DNA from: Streptomyces tibetensis | GTDB lineage: Bacteria > Actinomycetota > Actinomycetes > Streptomycetales > Streptomycetaceae | Length of the DNA: 64,000 nt | Direction: 5' to 3' | Assembly (NCBI RefSeq): GCF_007655005.1 | Contig: NZ_SZVW01000031.1 | Location: 1 to 64,000, forward strand | In this document: one piece after another, positions 9,046-17,259 of the stretch | Layout: each line of letters opens with the position of its first letter | Numbering within the stretch: the stretch's first letter is position 1 | Notes under the pieces: model-generated | Told to the model about the DNA's origin: nothing | Databases searched by the model: none | Seen by the model: only the letters and a program-made list of their open reading frames with translations | Program-made: the position numbers and the translations under genes

Positions 9046-9291
9046 ACTCGCCTCCGTGGGAAGAGTGCGGCCGCTCCTGCGCCCCCCGTCGTGTGACGAG
9101 CGACGTTACGGTGACCATTACTAGGCGTCCCCGTCACCCCGTGCCACTTGAGTGAGCCACCGGGATGACCTTGGAACGGGAAAATCCGCTGACTCGCCGA
9201 CATGTCGGGCCCCGGCCGCAATACAGCCGCCGGAAAAGGGAATCCAGCTAAGGACACCCCGTGTCGTGGCATGCCAGGAGGAGGGCGCCCC

Positions 9292-9615
9292 GTGGACACG
9301 AGCACAAAAGTGATCATTCTGGCCGCGGCCCTCGCGGCCGTCGTCCTCGTCTTCGCCGTCGCCGTCCTCATGCGACTGGTCCGCACCCGGCGCGATCTGC
9401 GGCGCGCGGGACTGCCCACGGGCCCGCGCTGGGTCTTCTGGGGCGCGGTGCTCTATCTCGTGCTGCCCACCGACCTGGTGCCCGACCCGGTGTACCTGGA
9501 CGACATCGGGGTCCTGCTGCTCGCTCTGCGCACCGTCCGCGGCTCCCTCGGCGAACGGGAGCGCAGTTCGGCGCACCGGCCGGACCGGCAACTGGCCGAT
9601 GACTACGGAAAGTAA
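9292..9615 (+). CDS. DUF1232 (YkvA-like) small membrane protein
   Basis: A 107-residue protein with an N-terminal membrane helix (VIILAAALAAVVLVFAVAVL) followed by the DUF1232 signature: WGAVLYLVLPTDLVPDPVYLD with the DDIG acidic turn. The family is widespread and its function is unknown. The GTG at 9292 is chosen because AGGAGG is about 8-10 bases upstream; an in-frame ATG at 9271 and the longer frame from 9202 lack that spacing. It lies just upstream of the graspetide pair but the 119-base gap suggests a separate transcript. Confidence 0.8.
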   Translation: MDTSTKVIILAAALAAVVLVFAVAVLMRLVRTRRDLRRAGLPTGPRWVFWGAVLYLVLPTDLVPDPVYLDDIGVLLLALRTVRGSLGERERSSAHRPDRQLADDYGK

Positions 9616-9734
9616 GGAAACCAACCACCCGTTCGACTCGTATAAGTCTCTGGAAGCCGAATCAGGCCGACGGACCGGGCGAACTCGCCCCTGGGACACC
9701 GCCTGCTCGGCGCAGTACCGACGAGGGAGAGACG

Positions 9735-9926
9735 ATGCAACCGTTCGCGCTCAACTACGCGCGCCCGGCAGTGGAGTTGGAAGCTGCCGTTCCGTACGTG
9801 TACGACGCCGGACTGCAGTTGAACGTGCTCCGCGACGGCCGGGTCGCGGCCTGTGACTCCGCCCTGTTGAGAGAGTTCGGCACCACGACGTCCACCGCCG
9901 GCTCCAAGACGCACTTCGACGACTGA
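9735..9926 (+). CDS. tgmA: Graspetide (ATP-grasp RiPP) precursor peptide
   Basis: A 63-residue peptide with the leader pattern of the TgmA family of ATP-grasp-modified RiPP precursors: MQPFALNYARP at the start, then PYVYDAGLQLNVLRDGR. The C-terminal core from residue 49 is GTTTSTAGSKTHFDD. It offers Thr50-52, Ser53, Thr54, Ser57 and Thr59 as hydroxyl donors, Lys58 as a possible amine, and Asp62/Asp63 as carboxyl acceptors for ester or amide cross-links. The ligase gene starts 16 bases after its stop. An RBS-like GAGGGAGAG is upstream of the ATG. This pairing makes the identification firm; the ring pattern cannot be read from sequence. Confidence 0.9.
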   Translation: MQPFALNYARPAVELEAAVPYVYDAGLQLNVLRDGRVAACDSALLREFGTTTSTAGSKTHFDD

Positions 9927-9942
9927 CCACGGGCCGCCGACG

Positions 9943-10926
9943 ATGACCGTACTGATCCTCACCTGTGAGGAGGACGTCACCGCGGACATGGTGGTCGTGC
10001 ACCTGCACGCGACGGGGGTTCCGGTGGTCCGGGTCGATCCCGCGGACCTGACCGGTGGTGTCTCGCTCTCGGGGGAATACGTGCACGGCCGGTTCCGCGG
10101 CCATCTGTCCGCCGGGGGGCGGCTGGTGAGCATCGGGGGGCTCCGGTCCGTGTGGGTGCGCCGGCCCGGCGTCCCGGCCGCGCGGGCGGCCCAGCCGTCC
10201 GCCTGGCTGACCGAGGAGGCCGCGCAGGCGCTCTACGGCATGCTGCGGGGCTCCGACGCGCGCTGGATGAACCATCCCGACGCGGCCCGCCGGGCCCGCC
10301 ACAAGCCCTGGCAGCTGCGGCTCGCCCAGAGATGCGGCCTGCCCGTGCCCGCGACGCTGATCACGACTTTCCCGCGCGCCGCCCGCGAGTTCGCCGAGCG
10401 CTACCCGGAACTGGTGGTCAAGCCGGTGTCGGGCGCGCACCCACAGGACCCGCCGCGGGCTGTGCCGACCAGTCGGGTCGCACCCGACACGGACTTCTCC
10501 GCCGTGGCGTTCGGGCCGACGCTGCTGCAACGGCGGATCACCAAGCGGGCCGACATCCGGCTCACCGTCGTGGGCGAGAGGATGCTGGCCGCCCGCAAGG
10601 CGACCGCCGAGGACGCGGACCCGGACGACGTCGACGTGCGGTTCGCCGCGTCTGGCTCGCCATGGCTGCCCACCGATGTGCCGTCCCGCATCGCGCCGGG
10701 CGTCCTGGCCTATCTCCGCGAGGCCGAACTGGCCTACGGGGCTTTCGACTTCGTGGAGGACTCCGACGGGACCTGGTGGTTCCTGGAGTGCAACCAGTCG
10801 GGGCAGTTCGGGTTCGTCGAGGTGGAGACGGGTCAGCCGATCGCCCGCACCATCGCCGAGTGGCTGGCCCGGCCCGTCCCGGTCCAGCCGTCCCACGTCA
10901 ACGGCTCGGACACGAGGGTCCGGTGA
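9943..10926 (+). CDS. tgmB: ATP-grasp graspetide maturase (macrocycle ligase)
   Basis: A 327-residue ATP-grasp ligase of the TgmB type, which activates side-chain carboxylates of the precursor with ATP and joins them to hydroxyl or amino side chains. Features are the N-terminal pre-ATP-grasp domain (MTVLILTCEEDVTADMVV), the lysine-containing LVVKPVSGAH near residue 157, and the metal-binding end YGAFDFVEDSDGTWWFLECN with QSGQFGFVE near 275-290. It directly follows the precursor gene. No methyltransferase (TgmC/PIMT) of the kind seen in aspartimide graspetides, and no transporter or protease, is adjacent. A strong hairpin ends the unit. Confidence 0.92.
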   Translation: MTVLILTCEEDVTADMVVVHLHATGVPVVRVDPADLTGGVSLSGEYVHGRFRGHLSAGGRLVSIGGLRSVWVRRPGVPAARAAQPSAWLTEEAAQALYGMLRGSDARWMNHPDAARRARHKPWQLRLAQRCGLPVPATLITTFPRAAREFAERYPELVVKPVSGAHPQDPPRAVPTSRVAPDTDFSAVAFGPTLLQRRITKRADIRLTVVGERMLAARKATAEDADPDDVDVRFAASGSPWLPTDVPSRIAPGVLAYLREAELAYGAFDFVEDSDGTWWFLECNQSGQFGFVEVETGQPIARTIAEWLARPVPVQPSHVNGSDTRVR

Positions 10927-10930
10927 GCAC

Positions 10931-10955
10931 CGGGCCCGGCCGCGGGCCGGGCCCG
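10931..10955. terminator. Bidirectional hairpin between tgmB and the 10970 gene
   Basis: Arms CGGGCCCGGC and GCCGGGCCCG pair perfectly around CGCGG. It sits between two convergent genes, four bases after the tgmB stop. Confidence 0.7.
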
Positions 10956-10969
10956 GGCAGCCGCCCGGT

Positions 10970-11173
10970 TCACTGCGGGCGCGGGCCGGGAAGCATGCCC
11001 GCGCGCTGCCAGCCCGCGCCCGGGGAGTGCGGGCGGTCGTAGCCGAGGGACTGTGAGGGCCGCATGACCAGCTCCAGTTCCCTGCTCACACGTTCGGCCT
11101 CGCGGCGCACCTGTGCGGGTACGTCACCGCGCTCCGCGATGAGTCGGTCGTAGATGGGGGAATCCTGGAACAC
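10970..11173 (-). CDS. Small hypothetical protein, 67 aa
   Basis: A short hydrophilic protein starting with the motif FQDSPIYDRLIAERGDVPAQV, a pattern I recall from small proteins common in Streptomyces, with a helical amphipathic middle and a Pro/Arg/Gly-rich tail. The start is GTG at 11173 with GAAAGG about 11 bases upstream. Function is unknown. It faces the graspetide operon and is probably not part of it. Confidence 0.65.
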   Translation of the reverse strand: MFQDSPIYDRLIAERGDVPAQVRREAERVSRELELVMRPSQSLGYDRPHSPGAGWQRAGMLPGPRPQ

Positions 11174-11311
11174 CCGTCAACGCGCCTTTCTGCTCGTCGG
11201 CCCCATGCGGGGGCGAGACTGCGAGTGTAGGCGGCACGGTGTCCCGGAGTGTGAATTCCTTGGGATGACTTGACGCAGACCGGACATCCATGACAGGTGA
11301 ATGCGGGTGGT

Positions 11312-11761
11312 TCACGCTCCCGTCGTGGAACCAGGACGGACGACCATCAGGACGGTGACCGTCGCCCAGAGCAGGTTGAAGATGCCGGTGAACATCGCGA
11401 GTTGCACGGTGGCGCGATGATCGGGTGCCTGCTCGCCCCTCAGTTGCTCCAGGATCTCCTCCTGCCGGGGCAGGACGAAGGCGGCCAGAACGCCCGCGGC
11501 CGCGGCGGTCAGGGCGATGGAGGTGACGAGCCATCCGCTGCCGAGGACGCCCATGGCGGCAGCGGTGGCCAACCCGAGGGCCGGGACGGTCAGACCGACG
11601 CCGGCGTAGACCCGGCAGATGCGGTGCAGGAGCGCCACCGTGCCGACACCCGTGGGAATCGTGCGGCGCGCGGCCGGCGGGAACATGCTGGCCGCGACGG
11701 TCACGGGACCGATGGCGACGATGGCCGCCAGGACATGGAGGGACAGCAGGATCTTGGTCAC
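11312..11761 (-). CDS. Four-helix integral membrane protein (DUF2269-like)
   Basis: A 149-residue membrane protein with about four hydrophobic segments: residues 5-27 (LLSLHVLAAIVAIGPVTVAA), 52-72, 77-97 and 118-140. The N-terminal helix with an early His and the R-I/V-C-R-V-Y motif after helix one resemble the DUF2269/YndJ-like family, whose role is unknown. GTG start at 11761 with GGAAAGAG upstream. It is divergent from the GlxA-type regulator at 11947, and the 185 bases between them should hold both promoters. The pairing suggests, but does not prove, that the regulator controls it. Confidence 0.75.
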   Translation of the reverse strand: MTKILLSLHVLAAIVAIGPVTVAASMFPPAARRTIPTGVGTVALLHRICRVYAGVGLTVPALGLATAAAMGVLGSGWLVTSIALTAAAAGVLAAFVLPRQEEILEQLRGEQAPDHRATVQLAMFTGIFNLLWATVTVLMVVRPGSTTGA

Positions 11762-11946
11762 CGGGGCTCTTTCCGTGAGGGCGAGGAACGGCGCCCACGC
11801 TAGGACGCCCCGGCGTGATCACCCAGAGGCTGGATCGACAGCTTCCGACGGGTTCTCGCCAACCCGTCCCACCTGGGTTCTCCCCTCCGAAGCTCGCGCC
11901 GGTCCACGTCACCGGGCCGGCGGGAACTCCGCCTAGGGTGACGATC

Positions 11947-12933
11947 ATGCACTCAGTGGCGATCCTGGTTCTCGATCATGTGGTGCCGTTCGACATGGCG
12001 GCGCCCCAGCAGACGTTCGACTGGACCTGCCTTCCGGACGGGCGGCCCGCCTATCGGGTCCGGTTGTGCGCCGAGACGCCGGAGGTGCGCGCGGACGGCG
12101 GCTTCACCCTGCGGATCGAGCGGGGACTGGAGGCATTGGCGGAGGCGGACACCATCATCGTGCCGGGCCGCTCCCCGGCTGCCGCGCCGCCGTCCGCCCG
12201 GGTGCTGGCGGCCCTGCGCGAGGCGGCCGGGGCCGGCACCCGGATCGCGTCGGTGTGCGTCGGCGCCTTCGTGCTGGCGGAGGCGGGGCTGCTGGACGGA
12301 CTGCGCGCCACCACGCACTGGGTGGCCGCCGGGGAACTGGCCCGCCGCTTCCCGCGGGTCCAGGTGGAACCGGACGTGCTGTACGTCGACAACGGGCAGA
12401 TCCTCACCTCGGCCGGGGCCGCGGCAGCGCTGGATCTGTGCCTGCACATGATCCGGCGGGATTTGGGGTCGGCCGTCGCCGCGAACAGCGCCCGGATGTC
12501 GGTCATGCCACTGGAACGCGAGGGCGGTCAGGCCCAGTTCATCGTGCACGAGCATCCACCCGTGCCCCGGGGCTCCGCACTGGAACCGGTGCTGGAGTGG
12601 ATCGAGGACCACCTGGCCGACGAGGTGACGCTGGGCGCCCTGGCGGCGCGAGCGGGAATGAGCGAGCGGACCTTCAGCCGCCGCTTCCGCGAGCAGACCG
12701 GCACCACGCCACTGCAGTGGCTGCTGCGGGCGCGGGTCCGGCGCGCCCAGTACCTGCTGGAGAACTCCGATCACTCGGTCGAACGGATCGCGCGCCAGAC
12801 GGGGTTCGGGTCGCCGACCGCGTTCCGGGAGCGGTTCCGCAAGGTGGCGGGCACCACGCCGTACGCCTACCGCACGGCGTTCCACGGGCGGACGAACGCC
12901 TCGACGGCCCCTTCCCAGGCCGCCGAGGCGTGA
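11947..12933 (+). CDS. GlxA-type regulator (DJ-1/PfpI domain plus AraC HTH)
   Basis: A 328-residue transcription factor. Residues 1-170 form a class I amidotransferase-like domain with the nucleophile-elbow-like IASVCVGAFVLAEAGLLDG; the Cys sits where catalytic Cys is found in DJ-1/PfpI. Residues about 215-315 carry two AraC helix-turn-helices: VTLGALAARAGMSERTFSRR and VERIARQTGFGSPTAFRERF. GlxA-like regulators in Streptomyces act on development and metabolism; the effector is unknown. The ATG at 11947 is chosen since the protein core starts there; the frame is open further upstream. A terminator follows at 12935. Confidence 0.9.
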   Translation: MHSVAILVLDHVVPFDMAAPQQTFDWTCLPDGRPAYRVRLCAETPEVRADGGFTLRIERGLEALAEADTIIVPGRSPAAAPPSARVLAALREAAGAGTRIASVCVGAFVLAEAGLLDGLRATTHWVAAGELARRFPRVQVEPDVLYVDNGQILTSAGAAAALDLCLHMIRRDLGSAVAANSARMSVMPLEREGGQAQFIVHEHPPVPRGSALEPVLEWIEDHLADEVTLGALAARAGMSERTFSRRFREQTGTTPLQWLLRARVRRAQYLLENSDHSVERIARQTGFGSPTAFRERFRKVAGTTPYAYRTAFHGRTNASTAPSQAAEA

Positions 12934-12934
12934 T

Positions 12935-12952
12935 GCCCGGTCCGCGCCGGGC
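12935..12952 (+). terminator. Terminator after GlxA-type regulator
   Basis: Arms GCCCGG and CCGGGC around TCCGCG, followed by CTTTC. It lies two bases after the stop, between convergent genes. Confidence 0.65.
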
Positions 12953-12965
12953 CTTTCGTCAACCG

Positions 12966-13217
12966 TCAGCCGACCAGCGTCAGGCCGTTCTCCCCGTCCG
13001 CGTCCGCGACGTCGGGCCGCCCCTCGGTGAGCAGCAGGACATCCGCCTTGGCAATGGCGTCACTGATGTCGGACGTCCCCATCATCACGCACAGCGTGTA
13101 GCTGACGTCCTCCAGTTCGCGTGCCGCCGTCGGCACGTGCCTCTCCGACTGAGCGATCCTCAGCGACGCGTACCGCGTCAGCAACTCCCTGACGATCTTC
13201 CGGTCCGGTACAAGCAC
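12966..13217 (-). CDS. DUF5133-like small protein
   Basis: An 83-residue protein beginning LVPDRKIVRELLTRYASLRI and continuing with a conserved-looking helix PTAARELEDVSYTLCVMMGT. This pattern is typical of DUF5133 proteins, which are frequent in Streptomyces and have no assigned function. The GTG at 13217 is preferred because family members begin at L-V/L-P and GAGAGGGG lies upstream; a 102-residue version starting at 13274 is also open. It is convergent with the GlxA-type regulator. Confidence 0.7.
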   Translation of the reverse strand: MLVPDRKIVRELLTRYASLRIAQSERHVPTAARELEDVSYTLCVMMGTSDISDAIAKADVLLLTEGRPDVADADGENGLTLVG

Positions 13218-13441
13218 GTAGCGCCCCTCTCTGTGTTTTCGCTGCGTATGCCCGAACCACGCGTAAACATTCACACGATTTTCTCACCTGGAGTGGATTT
13301 GACGAGAACTGATCGGTTGCGACCGGTCTTAGACGAGCCTGCCGCCGAGCAGAGCGGTGTGAGCCCCGCCCTTGCACAGGACGTCACGCGGGTTCGTTTT
13401 TCGGATGCGGTGTCACGCTGCTCCGTGGTGGGATGCGCCGC

Positions 13442-14287
13442 ATGAGCGATTCGCTGCGTGCTCGTATCGAGCAGTACCACGCCACCGTGCCTCTGCTGTT
13501 CGCCGACGCCGAAGAGTTCGGTCCACTGCGGCTGTTCGTACGAAAGGAACCAGGAGCCCCGTACTACGGCGGCCCGGCCCATGCTCAGCCCACCGCAGAG
13601 GGCGCCGGGAGCGTCACCACGGCTGACATCGCACGGGTGCGTGCTCGGCAGTGCGAACTCGGCGTGCCGGAAGCTTTCGAGTGGCTCGCAGAGGCAGCCC
13701 CGGCGCTACGCGCCCGTATCGAGGCCGTGGGCCTGCCGGTGGCAGAACGCCCGCTACTGGCCCTCGACCCGCATGTCCCTGTCCCCCCGCAGCCGCTGCC
13801 GGACGGCGTCACGATCCGGGTGCTGACGGCCGACGACCCAGCACTCCCTGCAGTCCTTGCTCTGCCTCGACTGGCTTTCGCAGCGGAGGAGCCTGCTGTG
13901 GGCGCCGCGGGCCATGCGGAACTGTCAGCAGCGGCCAGGGAAGTGATCGCGGACGGCACAGTCGAGACCACCCGCCCCACTATCCGCGCCGGGCACAAGA
14001 CACTCATCGCCGCACTCGCGTCGGACGGCACTCCGCTCGCCGTCGGTCACTACCACCCAGCCAACGGCACCACCGAGATCGGGGGCGTTGGCACTCTCCC
14101 CACTGCTCGCCGTCAGGGTCTGGCCGCGGCCGTCACAGCGGCCCTGGCCACCCACGCCCGCGACCACGGAGTGCAGACAGTCTTTCTCGCCTATGCGCAG
14201 GAGAGTGTCGCTCGTATCTACCGCCGCCTGGGCTTCCGCCCTGCCGATGTCACCCTGCTGATCGCCAACCAACCGGCACGGTCGTGA
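13442..14287 (+). CDS. GNAT-family N-acetyltransferase
   Basis: A 281-residue protein whose C-terminal 130 residues form a GNAT fold. The acetyl-CoA-binding segment VGTLPTARRQGLAAAVTAAL follows the usual V-x-x-x-P-x-x-R-R-x-G-x-A pattern, and YRRLGFRPAD marks the last beta-alpha unit. The N-terminal 110 residues form a second, degenerate domain with no obvious CoA motif. Substrate unknown. ATG 13433, three codons upstream, is equally possible. It stands alone. Confidence 0.85.
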   Translation: MSDSLRARIEQYHATVPLLFADAEEFGPLRLFVRKEPGAPYYGGPAHAQPTAEGAGSVTTADIARVRARQCELGVPEAFEWLAEAAPALRARIEAVGLPVAERPLLALDPHVPVPPQPLPDGVTIRVLTADDPALPAVLALPRLAFAAEEPAVGAAGHAELSAAAREVIADGTVETTRPTIRAGHKTLIAALASDGTPLAVGHYHPANGTTEIGGVGTLPTARRQGLAAAVTAALATHARDHGVQTVFLAYAQESVARIYRRLGFRPADVTLLIANQPARS

Positions 14288-14503
14288 ATCTGCCCGACGG
14301 CCGGTCCACCACCCGCCTGTGACCAGGCAGGCCACCGCCCCCAGTAATCCGGGCCAGGCAGCGGCGGTACGAAGGCGACGGCATGGGCCGAAGAACGACC
14401 GGTGGACCTCCCGATTCCGGATGGACTCCGACCCCCGCCCCTGCGTTCTCGGTGAACAGACGCCAGGGGTGTTGGCGTACGTTGGCCCCGCGTCTCGGTG
14501 TGC
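14288..14503. other. Intergenic, no feature seen
   Basis: This stretch between convergent genes shows no long hairpin and no convincing reading frame. Confidence 0.4.
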
Positions 14504-15361
14504 TCAGGCGGCGTCCAGTTCCGCCAGTTCCTCGGCCGTCAGAGTGAGGTCGGCGGCGGTGAGCGAGTCACGGATGGTTTCGGGACGGCTCGCGCCCGGG
14601 ATCGGCACCACCACCGGCGACTTGGCGAGCATCCAGGCCAGGCACACGCGCTGCGGGCTCACCCCGTGCGCTTCGGCGATGCGGGCGAAGGGGGCGTGGC
14701 CCGAGCCGAGTCCACCGGCCTTCGAGATCCCGCCGAGGGGGCTCCAGGGCAGGAACGCGATGCCGAGCTCGTCGCACAGGCGCAGTTCCGGCTCGCTGGA
14801 GCGGAAGGCCGGGGAGAACTGGTTCTGCACGGAGACCAGGCGCCCGCCGAGGATCTCACCGGCCTGCCGGATCTGCTCGGGGTTCGCGTTGGAGATGCCG
14901 GCCATGCGGATCTTGCCCTCGTCCAGCAGGTCCCGGATCGCGCCGACGGACTCGGCGTAGGGGACACGCGGGTCGGGGCGGTGGAACTGGTAGAGGCCGA
15001 TGGCCTCGACGCCGAGCCGGCGCAGCGACTCCTCGCAGGCCCCCTTGAGGTGGCGGGGGCTGCCGTCGAGTGTCCAGCTGCCGTCGCCGGGACGCAGGTG
15101 GCCGCCCTTGGTGGCGACCAGGACGTCGCCGCCGCGGTCGTGGGAGGCGAGGGCCTTGGCGATCAGGCTTTCGTTGTGACCGACCTCGTCGGCGTCGCGG
15201 TGGTAGGCGTCCGCGGTGTCGATCAGGGTCACGCCGGCGTCGAGGGCGGCGTGGATCGTGGCGAGGGAGCGTTCCTCGTCCGGTCGTCCCTCGATGGACA
15301 TGGGCATCGCGCCCAGGCCGATCGCGCTGACCTCGACGTCACCGATGCGGCGGGTGTGCAT
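14504..15361 (-). CDS. Aldo/keto reductase
   Basis: A 285-residue NADPH-dependent aldo/keto reductase with the classic (beta/alpha)8 signatures: GVTLIDTADAYHRDADEVGHNE with catalytic Asp and Tyr, the Lys in VLVATKGG, HRPDP in place of the HxxD catalytic His region, VQNQFSP, and the C-terminal coenzyme-binding PIPGASRPETIRDSL. Start ATG at 15361. It is divergent from the carboxyltransferase gene at 15614, sharing a 250-base promoter region. A role in reducing a product of that locus is possible but unsupported. A second family member lies at 28303-29163. Confidence 0.93.
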   Translation of the reverse strand: MHTRRIGDVEVSAIGLGAMPMSIEGRPDEERSLATIHAALDAGVTLIDTADAYHRDADEVGHNESLIAKALASHDRGGDVLVATKGGHLRPGDGSWTLDGSPRHLKGACEESLRRLGVEAIGLYQFHRPDPRVPYAESVGAIRDLLDEGKIRMAGISNANPEQIRQAGEILGGRLVSVQNQFSPAFRSSEPELRLCDELGIAFLPWSPLGGISKAGGLGSGHAPFARIAEAHGVSPQRVCLAWMLAKSPVVVPIPGASRPETIRDSLTAADLTLTAEELAELDAA

Positions 15362-15613
15362 GGGGCGTGACCTCTTCCGGCTGTCGGGCGATGGTGCACT
15401 CCAGCCTGGACGCCGTACGGCCGGGGGTCCAATAGAAGAAGGAGAACGCATTCAGCACTCGGGCCGCTGAATCGCGCCCGGCCCTCGAAGGCCTCCTTGT
15501 CACACCTGGATGAAACCCCGCTCGCGAGGACTCAACTCCCCCACACAGACCGGCGATCCGTACGGCACTCCCCCGCCTCGCTGCCATATTCGAGAGCCAC
15601 TTCGGAGGTGGTT

Positions 15614-17188
15614 GTGAGCACAGAGGTGACAGCATCCGGTCCGGGGGAGACGGCGACGCACCCGCCCGGGGACACCGCGGAGCGCGTCGCCGGCCTGGAG
15701 CACCGGCGGGAGCGGGCGGTGGCCCCGGGCGGTCCGCGCAGACGCGGGGAGTTCTCGGCCCGGGAGCGGATCGAGCGGCTCGTGGACAAGGACTCCTTCA
15801 CCGAGACCGGCCTGTTCGTCCGGGCCCGGCCCGCGGGGCACGACGCCCGCCGTCCCTGCGGCGACGGCGTGGTCACCGGGTACGGCACGGTCGACGGCCG
15901 CCAGGTGTGTGTCTTCGCCCAGGACTCCACCGTGTTCGGCGGCAGCATGGGCGAGGCGTTCGGTGAGAAGACCGTCGCCCTGATGGAGCTGGCCCTGAAG
16001 ACGGGCTGCCCGGTGATCGGCCTGAACGACTCCGGCGGGGCCCGGATCCAGGAGGGTGTCGCCGCTCTCGCCCTCTACGCCGAGCTGGTCCGGCGCAACG
16101 TCAAGGCGTCCGGGGTGATCCCGCAGATCTCGGTCGTCCTGGGCCCGTGCGCGGGCGGTGCCGCGTACTCCCCGGCGATCACCGACTTCACGGTGATGGT
16201 GGACGGCGCCTCGCACATGTTCGTCACCGGCCCCGACGTCATCGAGACGGTCACGGGCGAGCGCACCACCGCCGAGGAGCTGGGCGGCGCCCGCACCAGC
16301 AACACCGTCAACGGCAACGCCCACTTCCTCGCCGCCGACGAGGAGGACGCCCTCGACACCGTGCGCGACCTGCTGTCGTACCTGCCGGCCAACAACCTGG
16401 AACGGCCCCCGGAGTACGCCCCCGGGCACGCCCCGGCCGGCGAGGGGCTCGACGCGATCGTCCCGGACCGGCTGGGCGAGGCCTACGACATGCGGGACAT
16501 CCTGCACGCGGTCGTCGACGACGGTGAACTGCTGCCGGTGCAGGAGCTGTTCGCGCCGAACATCATCTGCGCCCTGGCCCGCGTCGAGGGCCGCTCGGTG
16601 GGCGTCGTCGCCAACCAGCCGCTGCACGCCGCCGGGGCGCTCGACATCGACGCGTCCGAGAAGGCCGCACGGTTCGTGCGGTTCTGCGACGCGTTCGGCA
16701 TCCCGCTGCTGACCTTCGCCGACGTGCCCGGTTATCTCTCCGGGGTCCGGCAGGAACAGGCCGGGATCATCCGGCGCGGGGCGAAGCTCCTGTACGCCTA
16801 CGCCGAGGCGACCGTCCCCAAGGTCACGGTCGTGGTGCGCAAGGCGTACGGCGGCGGCTACGCGGTGATGGGCTCCAAGCACCTCGGCGCCGACGTCAAC
16901 CTCGCCTGGCCCACGGCCCGTATCGCCGTCATGGGTGCCGAGGGGGCCGTGGGCGTCCTGCACCGGCGCGAACTGGCCGCGTCCGACGACCCGGAGGCGC
17001 TGCGCGCAAGCCTTCTCGCCGCGTACGAACGCACCCACGGCACCCCGTACCTCGCCGCCGAGCGCGGCTATGTCGACGCCGTCATCGCTCCGCGCGAGAC
17101 CCGGGAGCAGGTCTGCCGCGCCCTGCGCGCACTGCGCGGCAAACGCGCCCCGATGCCGGAACGCCGGCACGGCAACATCCCCCTCTAG
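15614..17188 (+). CDS. Acyl-CoA carboxylase carboxyltransferase (AccD4/PccB-like)
   Basis: A 524-residue biotin-dependent carboxyltransferase beta subunit that moves CO2 from carboxybiotin to an acyl-CoA. Both crotonase-like halves are present, with GLNDSGGARIQEGV and GPCAGGAAYSPAITDF in the N-half and KAYGGGYAVMGSKHLGAD in the C-half. Where PccB-type enzymes have Asp as acyl-length determinant (GGAYDVMG), this protein has Ala417. That leaves room for a substrate other than propionyl-CoA. Length matches mycobacterial AccD4. No biotinylated alpha subunit or epsilon subunit is encoded nearby, so it must borrow one. GTG start with GGAGG five bases upstream. First gene of the Pks13-like locus. 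Confidence 0.93.
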   Translation: MSTEVTASGPGETATHPPGDTAERVAGLEHRRERAVAPGGPRRRGEFSARERIERLVDKDSFTETGLFVRARPAGHDARRPCGDGVVTGYGTVDGRQVCVFAQDSTVFGGSMGEAFGEKTVALMELALKTGCPVIGLNDSGGARIQEGVAALALYAELVRRNVKASGVIPQISVVLGPCAGGAAYSPAITDFTVMVDGASHMFVTGPDVIETVTGERTTAEELGGARTSNTVNGNAHFLAADEEDALDTVRDLLSYLPANNLERPPEYAPGHAPAGEGLDAIVPDRLGEAYDMRDILHAVVDDGELLPVQELFAPNIICALARVEGRSVGVVANQPLHAAGALDIDASEKAARFVRFCDAFGIPLLTFADVPGYLSGVRQEQAGIIRRGAKLLYAYAEATVPKVTVVVRKAYGGGYAVMGSKHLGADVNLAWPTARIAVMGAEGAVGVLHRRELAASDDPEALRASLLAAYERTHGTPYLAAERGYVDAVIAPRETREQVCRALRALRGKRAPMPERRHGNIPL

Positions 17189-17259
17189 CCGCCCTCTTCT
17201 CTCCCCCTCCCCCTTGTTGTGAGCCGTAGGCCGATCCGCGTCGTGAGGAGCCCCGCCTG

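Noticed and set aside
13433..14503. Foreign island around the acetyltransferase
   Set aside because: Base usage looks slightly different by eye, but there are no flanking repeats, tRNA or integrase to support transfer.
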